DNA of 64,000 nt. Source: Selaginella moellendorffii (taxonomy: Eukaryota; Streptophyta; Lycopodiopsida; Selaginellales; Selaginellaceae). How positions within the stretch are numbered: position 1 is the first letter of the stretch; each line of letters starts with the position of its first letter. Of the stretch, positions 9,587 to 18,528 are shown one piece after another. The notes beneath the pieces were generated by a model. That model was not told the DNA's origin. It made no database searches and saw only the letters and a list, made by a program, of their open reading frames with translations. The position numbers were made by a program, and so were the translations under genes. The stretch lies in the NCBI RefSeq assembly GCF_000143415.4, contig NW_003314374.1, forward strand, positions 1 through 64,000, in the 5' to 3' direction.

Positions 9587-11167
9587 AGCTAGGCTCTTCA
9601 AGTTGGATCATAGAAGACGGGTCCTGTCACCAGATGTTTGTACAAACACTTAGATAGATTAAGAGAAACTTCTTGCAATCCAGTGCGACAAGAAGACAAG
9701 AACACACCTCCAAGCACTAGTTCCATGCAATCCCATCGAAAATTCCCACGCCCCGTCGAAAGCAAGCAACAACAGCAAGCATCCAAACCCCTGGATTCAC
9801 CGAAGACTCTTGATGATGGCTGGCCGCCGTCAGATCTCTGTCACCGAGAGGACGGAGGCGACAGGCACTGTAGCAACGAAATGGATGGAAAAACAAGCAT
9901 GAAATTCCGAGCGAGGCTTTCCTTGATTCTTGACCCGCATTGGAGAGGGATCGGCCGCTTACCAGCAATCCGGGGCCAAAGTCCCAAGCTCGCGCTCCAC
10001 CGAGCAAAATGCCATGCAAGAAACGCCGATTCCTCCCCGGCGCCTGACAATATCGAGCTTCGCGCGCGTGCGCTCTCGCGATCCTCTCGCGATCCCCTCG
10101 CCCTAACCCTACCGCTCGCCCGGAAGAACGAAATAACGCGGCCACTGCGCGCTCGAAGGAGACGAAGAAGAAGAACCAAACCAACAGTGCACGCGCGATC
10201 AAACGAAGAACCCATCACACACGTGGCAAGATTGAAATCGTCGGATTCAGCGCCGGGGAGAATCCAGGCCGCCAATCCTTAAATGGGCGCTAAAGTTTAA
10301 CGAGGATCAGCGAGTTTTAATGGCGAAGATCTCTCCATAAGAAAAGGCTGGTAAAAAACTAAGGGCGTCGGCTAGCTTGGCAAACATGGTGGTGCATGTG
10401 AGGTAAACTTTGGCGTAAAAATCATCTAAACAATGCCATGGATCGCGGCCGTATGATCCATTCTCTGCCACAACGGCATGTGATCTTCTGTCCATAGCCA
10501 GATTATTCCTCGCTGTCCTCTGGAATATTTGTTGCGTCGTCACATCGATTACTCGCAAGAAACCGTAATTCCTCCTTTATAGGTGTGTGTGTGTGTGTGG
10601 CTGTGATCTCTGGAGGAACCCTAGAAACTTCCACCATTCCGAAGAAGAAGTTACTGTCAGTGTTAGTTGGGGTAACAGTGAGTCAAAGGTTTTTAGATTT
10701 TTTATCTTGCAAATCTTTGATCCCATTACTGCTGCTGCCACTTTGTGATGAATGGATTGATTGGAACTGGAAGTTTCATGGAGGAGAACTTAGAAGTTCA
10801 CTGTTTGACCAGTGGAAGTTACTGTTAGTGGTCAGTTCTTCTTTTGGGGTTCTTGTTTTTAAATCTTCTTGTTGCCTTGATTGATCCAAATCCACAGCTC
10901 CACTAGTGACATTGATTGGAACCCTGCGACCCCCATCGCCATCTGAATCATATCACGGTGGGCAACGCCTGACTTGCCTTTGTACCAAACAATCTATAAA
11001 GTTTTGTAAAGAAAGTGAGAAAAAAGAGAAGACTAGGAGGGCGTGCGTGCCTGATGAAAGTGTCGCGGTACCACTCCATAAAGCATCATTGTGTGTGACA
11101 GGAATCGAACCTTACAAGCATCTCTAGGCATATTCACATAGCAAGAAACAAAATGAAGGAATCTTGA
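9587..11167. other. Intergenic region with a CpG-rich block and a GT microsatellite
   Basis: The block at about 9950-10200 is GC- and CpG-rich with several 'cgcg' runs and may be the promoter of the NPH3-like gene. A (GT)n microsatellite lies at 10582-10599. Short ORFs (minus strand 10307-10558, plus strand 10585-10884) show no recognisable domain and are not called as genes. The sequence 'gacaggaatcgaacct' near 11100 resembles a tRNA T-arm complement, but no tRNA can be folded around it. Confidence 0.4.
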
Positions 11168-12784
11168 ATGCAAAGGATCTTGTCACAAAACTTTGCTGCG
11201 GGCATACGAAGCTGTGGAGCTGCCAAGGATCTATCCCGTGGGATTTCACTCCACGAAAAAATCTTGGCCAGCAAGAGCTCTTGGTGTGATCGATACCTTG
11301 CGAATTTGTTGATCGACATGTATGGCAAGTGTGGGGATATACAGCGAGCGAGGGAGGTTTTCGATAAGATTCCAAATCCAAACCAGTTCTCGTGGACGGC
11401 GTTGCTGGGCGCATATTCCCAGAACGGGCATATCCAAGAAGCGAAAGATGCGTTTGATGCTTCGGTGTCGAGAGACAGGGTATCTTGGAACTGTATGCTT
11501 TCAGCATATGCCCAAATTGGGCATCATTCAGGAGCTAGAGAAGTCTTTGCGAGAATGTCTTCCCACGATGTAGTGACATGCAACGCAATGACCACGGCAT
11601 ATTCTCATCACGGTCATATTGACGAGGCGGTCCACGTGTTTACATCCATGCCGCAGAGAAATGTGGTGACGTGGACGGCTATGATCACCGCAAATGCCGA
11701 GGCGAGGGACTTTGCGAGTGCTAGGGCTTTCTTCGATCGAATGCCCCAGTGTGATGTCGCGAGCTGGAACGCGACGATCCAGTGCGCGCAAGAGATTGGC
11801 GCGGTGAAAGCGCTCTTCGATCGGTCGCCGGGGAAGAGCTGGATCACCTGGACAGCGCTGGCGCTGGCCCACGCGCAACAAGGTAACGATCTGCAGCAAT
11901 GCCGGGAGGCCTTCTACCGGATGCCGCAGTGGACGCTAGGGTCGAGCAATGCGCTCGTTTCGGCGCTGGCCAGGAGCTCCAATCTGGAAGAATCGAGGCT
12001 CGTCTTCCACGCCATGCCCCATCGCGACCAAATCTCTTGGAATTCGCTGCTCCAGGGCTACATCGAGAATGGGCGCGCCCAGGAGGCCATGGCGGAGCTT
12101 CTCTCTGGAAGAATGCCTTGCTGGGATGTGGCTGCCTGGAACGCGATGCTCCAAGCATTTGTCCAGTCGGGGGATCTGGATTCTCTGGAGAAACTCTACA
12201 ATCAAATGCCAGTGAAGGACGTGATCTCCTGGACGGCTATGGTGGTAGCATTCTCAGAAGGAGGAAACATCGATCAAGCCAAACATTTCTTCGATCAGAT
12301 GATCACCCGGGATCTCGTCGCGTGGAACTCGATGATCAAAGCATTTGCCAACACTGGGCTCTTGTCCGACGCTCTTGGCTTCCTCTACGCGATGCTCCAG
12401 GAGGGGATCAAACCCAACGATCACACTTACAGGGGGATTCTCAGCGGCTGCAGCCATGCCGGGCTCCCGGAGGAATGTCGGATCCATTTCTTGAGCATGG
12501 TGGCGGATCACGCCATCGCTCCGGAGCTGGATCACTACTGCTGCGTGGTGGACAGCTTGGGGCGATCCAAGCGCCTCGACTGGGCGGAGGAGCTCGTCCA
12601 GAGCATGCCTTACGTTCCCAACGAGGTGGCATGGACGAGCCTCCTAGGTGCTTGTCGAGTGTATGGAGATGCCGAGCTCTTGGAGCGAGTGACCGGGCTC
12701 TCGCTGGAGGACGAGAGCGACACTGGGTCCTGGCCGGCTCCATACTTGCTCTTGTCCGATGGCTGGAAGAGTGTTCCAAAGTGA
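11168..12784 (+). CDS. PLS-class pentatricopeptide repeat protein, E-type (PPR-1)
   Basis: An intronless 538-residue protein made almost entirely of PPR motifs: first block N-L-L-I-D-M-Y-G-K-C-G-D, then repeated V-S-W-N/V-T-W-T, A-Y-A-Q-x-G-H and F-D-R-M-P blocks to about residue 420, an S-G-C-S-H-A-G-L motif and a C-terminal E1-like block (A-W-T-S-L-L-G-A-C, then A-P-Y-L-L-L-S). It ends there with no E2 or DYW deaminase domain. Such proteins bind organelle transcripts one base per repeat and guide C-to-U editing, usually with a DYW protein supplied in trans. No clear transit peptide precedes the first motif, so targeting is inferred from family only. The stop codon lies inside the first unit of a tandem repeat (12774-12896), and the 3' end converges on PPR-2. 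Confidence 0.9.
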   Translation: MQRILSQNFAAGIRSCGAAKDLSRGISLHEKILASKSSWCDRYLANLLIDMYGKCGDIQRAREVFDKIPNPNQFSWTALLGAYSQNGHIQEAKDAFDASVSRDRVSWNCMLSAYAQIGHHSGAREVFARMSSHDVVTCNAMTTAYSHHGHIDEAVHVFTSMPQRNVVTWTAMITANAEARDFASARAFFDRMPQCDVASWNATIQCAQEIGAVKALFDRSPGKSWITWTALALAHAQQGNDLQQCREAFYRMPQWTLGSSNALVSALARSSNLEESRLVFHAMPHRDQISWNSLLQGYIENGRAQEAMAELLSGRMPCWDVAAWNAMLQAFVQSGDLDSLEKLYNQMPVKDVISWTAMVVAFSEGGNIDQAKHFFDQMITRDLVAWNSMIKAFANTGLLSDALGFLYAMLQEGIKPNDHTYRGILSGCSHAGLPEECRIHFLSMVADHAIAPELDHYCCVVDSLGRSKRLDWAEELVQSMPYVPNEVAWTSLLGACRVYGDAELLERVTGLSLEDESDTGSWPAPYLLLSDGWKSVPK

Positions 12785-12896
12785 TGAGGCGCTTTCTCCT
12801 TCCAAAGTGATGGGATCAGAGCTTTCTCTTTCCAAAGTGATAGAGTGATAGGATCCAAGCTTTCTCCTTCCAAAGTGATGGGATCAAAGCTTTCCA
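12774..12896. repeat. Tandem repeat filling the gap between two convergent PPR genes
   Basis: Four units start at 12774, 12800, 12830 and 12868, each beginning 'ttccaaagtgat' and ending 'gctttctcc' or similar, with unit lengths 26-38 bp. The first unit contains the stop codon of PPR-1. The last ends two bases before the stop codon of PPR-2. The 112 bp between the two stop codons are essentially all repeat. It must serve as 3' UTR or terminator sequence for one or both genes. Confidence 0.85.
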
Positions 12897-14900
12897 TCAT
12901 CTCGCGAAGTCCTCCACATTGGCCTCGGCAAACGCGTTGTGAAGAACGACGTAAGGCTGCGACTGTCCAGGATCCCACTCTATCGCCGCTCTTGCAAGCC
13001 GGATAGCTCGCTCGATCTCCCCAAATGCCCGGCAAGCATCCAGCAAGCTCGTCCAAGCCACCATATCCGGCACAAACGGCATGGTGTAGAGCAGCTCTTC
13101 AGCCCTCTCAATCTGGCGGGCCTTGCCGAGGAGCTGGACGAGGCAAGCGTAGTGTTCCTCGTTGGGAGCCACGAAATAGTCCACGCCCATGGAGACGAAG
13201 TGGTCTCGGGCGACTTCTACGAGACCTGCGTCGCTCAAGCCCGCGAGAGTAGCAGTGAAGGTTACCTCATTAGGAGACAATCCCAAAAGCAGCATCGATC
13301 TGAGAGAAACCATCGCTAGACTAAAATGCCCGTTTCGGGCATAGGCTGAGACGATCGCAGTCGCGGAAACCACGTCGTGATGCTGCTCGATTTTCTGGAT
13401 GGATGCTGGATCGTGAATGTCTCCCTGCCTTGCAATCACACCCAAAAGGAGCGTCCAGGAGTGAATCGCGAGCTGTGGCATCCGATCAAAGACAAGCTTC
13501 GTCTCGTGAAAATGCCCGTGCGCGGCAAATGCTGAGATGAGCGTTGTCCAAGACTGTAGCCCTCGTTCCGGCATCTGATCAAACACAAACTTTGATTTTC
13601 TTGCGCATCCAAGCTGGCCCAAATTTTGGATCATTGCGTTCCAAGCCGGAACATCTCGCGCGGGCATTCGATCAAAGCCCGAGAGAGAAACATCCAAATG
13701 CCCGCTTTGGGCAAGCGCTGTGATCATCGATGACCACGAGACAACATCCCTCTGGAGCATATAATCAAAAGCTCGTTTTGCGCGATCCAGTCGACCGGCC
13801 TCGCCATAAGTGAGGATCATTGTGTTGGATGCGAAGAGATCCAGTCGATCGATCGACTCTAGCAGGTCTACCGCTTCTTGGAGCTGCCCGTTCTCGGCCT
13901 TGGATCGAACGAGGCTGTTCCAGGCCTCGATGCTCTTCTCTGGCATCCTGTGGAAGAGATCACCGGCGCGATCGACGAGGCCGTGCCGGCAGTGCGCTGT
14001 AACGATAGAGTTCCAGGAGATCATGTCGTGATGAGGCATCCTCGCGAAAATCCTGTTGGATTCGTCGAGAGTGCCGGAGTTGACTGCTAGCATCGTGTTC
14101 CAAGTCACCAGATTTCTCTCCGCGATAACTTCCTCGAAGACCTTCCTAGTGCCGGCTAGATCCCCGGTCGCGGCACTCGCTGTGACCATCGCGTTCATCG
14201 AGAAGAGATTGTGGAGTGGCATCTTGAAAAGAACACCAATGGCGGCAGTGATCAATCCGACGAGAATGTAGCCCTGCGCTAGCGTGTTCCAGCAGAGTGG
14301 ATCACGCGATGGGATCCTGTCAAAGAGATCCTTGGCCTCCCGCAAATGCCCTTGGTGTGAAGAAGCCACGATGAGCGTCGTCCAAGAGATCACATTGTGC
14401 ATTGGCATCCTCAAAAACACGTCATAGCCGCCGCCATAGCCGATCGGAGCTGTCGCTTGGAGGATCTGGTTCCAGCTGACGACATCGCGCTGTGGCATCC
14501 GGTGGAATGTTGCGGCCGCTCGATCTGGATGCCCGTTTGTGGCGAAGGCCGCGAGGATCATGTTCCAGGAGTAAATATTTGGGGAGGAGATCGACTCAAA
14601 CATCGCCATAGCCTCCTCGATCTTGCCACAGCGCGCGTACATCTCGATGAGAAGATTGGAGAGGAACCTATCGTGCCTGTGGAGCGTCTGCTGGATTTGG
14701 CAGTGAACGATCTTGCCCTGGCCGAAATCCCTGTCTCTGGAGCATTGCATGACGGTGCGAGCGAAGGAATCGACGTCGTGATGCCCGGCATCGGCGATCT
14801 TGGCAATGGATTTGAAGCAGATCACTCGCGCCTTGGGCGGCCAATCCAAGAAAGAGCTTCTCGACGTGCCGGCCCTTGCCAAGATCATCAAGAACAGCAC
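12897..14900 (-). CDS. PLS-class pentatricopeptide repeat protein, E-type (PPR-2)
   Basis: An intronless ORF of 667 residues. Residues 1-42 are a non-PPR leader rich in basic, Ser and hydrophobic residues and could be an organelle transit peptide. PPR motifs then run from about residue 43 (C-S-R-D-R-D-F-G-Q-G-K and N-L-L-I-E-M-Y-A-R-C-G-K) to about 560, followed by an E1-like block (M-V-A-W-T-S-L-L-D-A-C, then P-Y-V-V-L-H-N-A-F). There is no DYW domain. The next Met (residue 51, at 14750) lies inside the first motif, so the start must be at 14900 or 14888. That makes the first 83-101 bp overlap, in antisense, the coding start of PPR-3 at 14800. An RNA-editing or processing role in plastid or mitochondrion is expected from the family. 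Confidence 0.88.
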   Translation of the reverse strand: MLFLMILARAGTSRSSFLDWPPKARVICFKSIAKIADAGHHDVDSFARTVMQCSRDRDFGQGKIVHCQIQQTLHRHDRFLSNLLIEMYARCGKIEEAMAMFESISSPNIYSWNMILAAFATNGHPDRAAATFHRMPQRDVVSWNQILQATAPIGYGGGYDVFLRMPMHNVISWTTLIVASSHQGHLREAKDLFDRIPSRDPLCWNTLAQGYILVGLITAAIGVLFKMPLHNLFSMNAMVTASAATGDLAGTRKVFEEVIAERNLVTWNTMLAVNSGTLDESNRIFARMPHHDMISWNSIVTAHCRHGLVDRAGDLFHRMPEKSIEAWNSLVRSKAENGQLQEAVDLLESIDRLDLFASNTMILTYGEAGRLDRAKRAFDYMLQRDVVSWSSMITALAQSGHLDVSLSGFDRMPARDVPAWNAMIQNLGQLGCARKSKFVFDQMPERGLQSWTTLISAFAAHGHFHETKLVFDRMPQLAIHSWTLLLGVIARQGDIHDPASIQKIEQHHDVVSATAIVSAYARNGHFSLAMVSLRSMLLLGLSPNEVTFTATLAGLSDAGLVEVARDHFVSMGVDYFVAPNEEHYACLVQLLGKARQIERAEELLYTMPFVPDMVAWTSLLDACRAFGEIERAIRLARAAIEWDPGQSQPYVVLHNAFAEANVEDFAR

Positions 14901-16455
14901 CAGCTCCGGCGATCTAGCCTGCTGCCGCCGCGCACACGGTCAAATCCTCGCCAGCGCCCACAGCGGCGTGACATTCCTCCACAATCTCCTCATCGAGATG
15001 TATGGCAGCTGCGGCGGATTGGATGACGCGGAGGCGGTGTTCTCCGCGATGCGATCGCCAAACACATTCTCCAGGAACAACCTGATCTTCGCCTATGGCA
15101 AGAATGGCAAACCCTACGAGGCATGGAAGCTCTTCGTCCAAATGGCCGCCAAGAATGCCCTCTCTTGGGTATCAATCATACGAGCGCTAACGCGGTCTGG
15201 GCAACTGGACCTCGCCAAGAAGATGCTCTTAAAGATGCCCCAGCTAAGCACCACTCCCTGTACGGCCATGGTCGTGGCATATGCCCAAAGAGGGCATCTT
15301 GTCGATGCCAGATCCGTGATGGGCCTCATGGCCGAAAGTGACGCGACGGCGTCCACGGCCATGATAGTGGCGTATGGAGGCGCCGACAATGTGGACGAGG
15401 CGGAGAGGATATTCTTTGCGAGCGCCGCGCAGGATGTGGTATCGTGGACAGCAATGTGCCAAGCATATGCCGAGAACGGGTATCTGGAAGATGCGAGGCG
15501 AATCTTCTCGAGCATGCCACAGCGCAATGTGGTCACTTGGAACGCGCTGATGCAAGCGTGCGTCTCCAATCGCGAGCTGGAATCCGCGAGTGAGTGCTTC
15601 GATTCCATGCCGGAGCGCGACGCGGCGTCGTGGAACACGCTCATCGCGGCGTTCGCGCAGCTAGGGTTTCCGGGCGATGCGAGGCGCGCTTTCGATCGGA
15701 TGCCGCAGCACAGCGTGATCAGCGCGACGTCGATGATCGTCGCGCTGGCGTGGAGTCCGGGGGGATTGAGCGCCGCGATCGCGGAGTTCGACAGGATTCC
15801 AGGGCGGGATCTTGTTTCTTGGAACGCCATGGCGCAGGCTCACGCGGCGAGTGGAAATCTTGCCGAGGCCGCGGAGATCTTCGATCGGATGCCGTGGAGG
15901 GACGTGACGGCGTGGAATGCCATGACCGAAGCGCTGTCGCAGCACGGGCATCTGGATCGAGCGCGGCGATCCTTCGATGCGATGCCAAACAGGGACGTGA
16001 TCTCCTGGACCACGATGATCGATGCCTACACGCAGAACGGGCATCCTCGCGAGGCGCTGGAGCTCTTCCACGCGATGCTGCTGGAATCCATGCGGCCGAA
16101 TCAGCTCACATTCCTGTGCGTTCTTGCCGGATGCAGCCATGGCGGATCTCTCGAGCGCGCTCGCCAGTATTTCCATTCGATGCTCCAGGATCACGACATC
16201 CAGCCCCGCGTCGAGCACTTCCACTGTCTCATCGATCTTCTCGGTCGATCCGGGAGGGAGCTCCACGACGCCGAGGATCTCATCCGTGAGATGCCGTTCC
16301 AGGAGGACGAAATCTCCTGGACGACGCTCCTCGGCGCTTGCCGCGTCCACGGCGATCCATCGCGGGGATCCAAGGCCGCGACGAGGATCGCGCACCTCAC
16401 CCCGGATCGATCGGCCCCCTACGTTCTTCTCAATCAGGCACAGATGGTCGAGTAG
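14800..16455 (+). CDS. PLS-class pentatricopeptide repeat protein, E-type (PPR-3)
   Basis: An intronless ORF of 551 residues. The leader (about residues 1-30: basic, Gln/Gly/Ser) may be a short transit peptide. The first helix block is N-L-L-I-E-M-Y-G-S-C-G-G, followed by a string of P, L and S motifs with V-S-W-N-A, Y-A-E-N-G and F-D-R-M-P signatures, an A-G-C-S-H-G-G motif and an E1-like C terminus (S-W-T-T-L-L-G-A-C-R, ending A-P-Y-V-L-L-N). No DYW domain. The start is at 14800 or 14806, because no other Met precedes the first motif. It overlaps PPR-2 head to head. Its stop codon lies 40 bp before the start of PPR-4 on the same strand. Confidence 0.9.
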   Translation: MAMDLKQITRALGGQSKKELLDVPALAKIIKNSTSSGDLACCRRAHGQILASAHSGVTFLHNLLIEMYGSCGGLDDAEAVFSAMRSPNTFSRNNLIFAYGKNGKPYEAWKLFVQMAAKNALSWVSIIRALTRSGQLDLAKKMLLKMPQLSTTPCTAMVVAYAQRGHLVDARSVMGLMAESDATASTAMIVAYGGADNVDEAERIFFASAAQDVVSWTAMCQAYAENGYLEDARRIFSSMPQRNVVTWNALMQACVSNRELESASECFDSMPERDAASWNTLIAAFAQLGFPGDARRAFDRMPQHSVISATSMIVALAWSPGGLSAAIAEFDRIPGRDLVSWNAMAQAHAASGNLAEAAEIFDRMPWRDVTAWNAMTEALSQHGHLDRARRSFDAMPNRDVISWTTMIDAYTQNGHPREALELFHAMLLESMRPNQLTFLCVLAGCSHGGSLERARQYFHSMLQDHDIQPRVEHFHCLIDLLGRSGRELHDAEDLIREMPFQEDEISWTTLLGACRVHGDPSRGSKAATRIAHLTPDRSAPYVLLNQAQMVE

Positions 16456-16495
16456 ATCGTGAGGAGGAAACGAAATTTCGATCGATCCTTCCGAT

Positions 16496-18238
16496 ATGCG
16501 AAGGGTGCTTCCAGGGATCGACGCCGAGCTCTCTCTTCTCATCAAATCTTGCGGCGACTCCAAGAACATCGCGAGGGGGAGGGAGATCCACGCGAGAATC
16601 GCTAGCTGCGAGCTCCGCCACGATCGATTACTGGCAAATCTCCTGGTGGAGATGTATGGCAAATGCGGCAGTGTCGACGACGCGGAGGGCGTGTTCTTGG
16701 CCATCCCCGACCCCAATCCCTACTCTTGGAACATCCTCATCGCGGCCTACGTCCAGAATGGCTGCCTCCGCCGAGCAAGGCGCGCGTTCTTGGAGATGCC
16801 CGGCCGTGGCATCGTCTCCTGGAACACCATCGCCAAGGGCTGGGCGGAGAGTGGCAATCTGGCGGAGCTTCTGGGTGTGTTCCACCGGATGCCGCAGTGG
16901 AATCCAGTCTCGTGCACTGCGATGGCGATGGCGCACGCGCAAGAGGGCGATCTCTCGGCAACCAAGCAGCTCTTTGATTCGATGGAGCAGCGGGATCTCG
17001 CGGCGTGGAACGGGATGATCCAAGCGTATGCCCAGAACGGCCATCTCTCCGGGGCGGAGCGTGTCTTCTCCAGGATGCCGGGGTGTGATGCCGTCTCGAA
17101 GACGCTGATCGTCAGAGCTTACGGCCTCGCCCAAGATCCTGGGAAAGCGAAGGATGCCTTCGATCAGACCCAGCAGCGCGACGTGATCTCGTGGAATGCC
17201 GCGATCCAAGCGTATGCCCAGAGCGGGCATCCGGAGGAAGCTCGAGCGATCTTCGAAGTGATGCCGGCATGGAATGTGGTCTCCTGGACAGTGATGGTGG
17301 TCGCTTACGCCGAGAGCCGCGATCCCGATCGTGCTGAAGAGATCTTCCTGGCGATGCGAGAGGACGATCTGGTGGCGCGCACGTCGATGCTCGCGGTGTA
17401 TGCCCAACGAGGGGACCCAGAGGTAGCGCACAGGATCTTCGATGGCATGGCGTTGCTCCAGCGCGATGGGATCTGCTGGACGGCGCTCATCCGGGCCTAC
17501 GTCGAGAATGGTCACCACGATTGGACGAGAGCGGCGTTCCAGAGAATGCCGCAGTGGGATCTCTCGGCGTGGAACTCGATCCTCCAGTCGTTGATCCAGA
17601 CGAGCCAGCTCCGCGAGGCTCGAGCGATCTACGAGAGCATGCCGGAGTGGAACATCGTGTCTTCGACGCTGCTCATCGCTGGGTACACCAGATCCGGGGA
17701 CGTAGCCGAGGCGAAGCTCGCGTTCGATCAGATTCCTCACAGGGATCCTGTCTCCTGGACGACGATGATCCACGCGTATGCCCAGAACGGGCACTGCGAC
17801 GAGGCTTTCGAGCTCCAGCGAGCGATGGAGCTCGATGGTGTTGCTCCCGACGATGCCACCTTCGTGTCGCTGCTCGCCGGGTGTAGCTACTCGGGGCTGC
17901 TGGAGCGAGGCCGGGGATGCTTCGTGTTGATGCAAGAGACCCGCGGGATCGTCCCCAACAAGGATCACTTCTGCTGCTTGATCGACATGCTCGGGAGAAG
18001 CAAGCTGCTGGGCGAGGCGGAGGAGCTCATCCGGAGCTTGCCGTTTGATCCCGACGCTGCGATGTGGGCGTCATTGCTGGGAGGATCGCAGGGCGGTGAC
18101 CAGCAGGCTGCGAGTGCGGCGAGAGAGGTGTCGGGATTGAAGCCCGAGGACTCGTCAGCGTATGTGATGCTCGCGAACTTGATCGTTTGTGACGATGGAT
18201 CACTCGATCAGGAGGAGGAGAATGAAGAACTTGCGTGA
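16496..18238 (+). CDS. PLS-class pentatricopeptide repeat protein, E-type (PPR-4)
   Basis: An intronless ORF of 580 residues that starts almost directly with a PPR motif (L-L-I-K-S-C-G) and so lacks an obvious transit peptide. An in-frame stop lies just upstream, so 16496 is the only Met. Motifs continue through N-L-L-V-E-M-Y-G-K-C-G, several A-Y-A-Q-N-G-H/A-Y-A-Q-S-G-H and V-S-W-T blocks, A-G-C-S-Y-S-G-L and an E1-like end (W-A-S-L-L-G-G, then A-Y-V-M-L-A-N-L), then an acidic tail. No E2 or DYW. The distance to PPR-3 (40 bp) leaves no room for an ordinary separate promoter, so this gene may be co-transcribed with PPR-3 or driven from within it. Family role: organelle RNA binding. Confidence 0.9.
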   Translation: MRRVLPGIDAELSLLIKSCGDSKNIARGREIHARIASCELRHDRLLANLLVEMYGKCGSVDDAEGVFLAIPDPNPYSWNILIAAYVQNGCLRRARRAFLEMPGRGIVSWNTIAKGWAESGNLAELLGVFHRMPQWNPVSCTAMAMAHAQEGDLSATKQLFDSMEQRDLAAWNGMIQAYAQNGHLSGAERVFSRMPGCDAVSKTLIVRAYGLAQDPGKAKDAFDQTQQRDVISWNAAIQAYAQSGHPEEARAIFEVMPAWNVVSWTVMVVAYAESRDPDRAEEIFLAMREDDLVARTSMLAVYAQRGDPEVAHRIFDGMALLQRDGICWTALIRAYVENGHHDWTRAAFQRMPQWDLSAWNSILQSLIQTSQLREARAIYESMPEWNIVSSTLLIAGYTRSGDVAEAKLAFDQIPHRDPVSWTTMIHAYAQNGHCDEAFELQRAMELDGVAPDDATFVSLLAGCSYSGLLERGRGCFVLMQETRGIVPNKDHFCCLIDMLGRSKLLGEAEELIRSLPFDPDAAMWASLLGGSQGGDQQAASAAREVSGLKPEDSSAYVMLANLIVCDDGSLDQEEENEELA

Positions 18239-18528
18239 GAGTTGGAGGACTATTGCCGTGATCTGGTAGTTCTCGGCTACTCCACCTGGAATGAAAGATG
18301 AGACGATTGAAAGCCTCGACTCTGCTAGTTGGATTAGATTTCGGATGAAAACGAAGAACTTGCGTAAAAAATTCGCGAGAAAATTTTGGAAAGAACTCAC
18401 TAGCGCTGTGATGCTCGTAACCTGTGCTTGTTTTCGACGGCGTATCCGAATAGATCCCTGTGACAAACGTGAGAAAACAAAGGAAAGTAAAACGAATGAA
18501 GATGTCACGTACATGTATAGCTCTGGTA

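Noticed and set aside
9638-10282. 214-residue plus-strand and 144-161-residue minus-strand ORFs upstream of the NPH3-like gene
   Set aside because: Arg/Ser-rich low-complexity translations of a CpG-rich stretch with no domain; more likely promoter or UTR.
10585-10884. 99-residue ORF after the GT microsatellite
   Set aside because: It starts inside the microsatellite, has no domain and no splice context.
11040-11130. tRNA-like T-arm complement 'gacaggaatcgaacct'
   Set aside because: No acceptor stem, D-arm or anticodon arm can be placed on either strand at the right distance.
15661-17968. Long minus-strand ORFs (351 and 446 residues) within PPR-3 and PPR-4
   Set aside because: They are antisense shadows caused by the GC-rich repetitive PPR motifs; Arg/His-rich with no domain.
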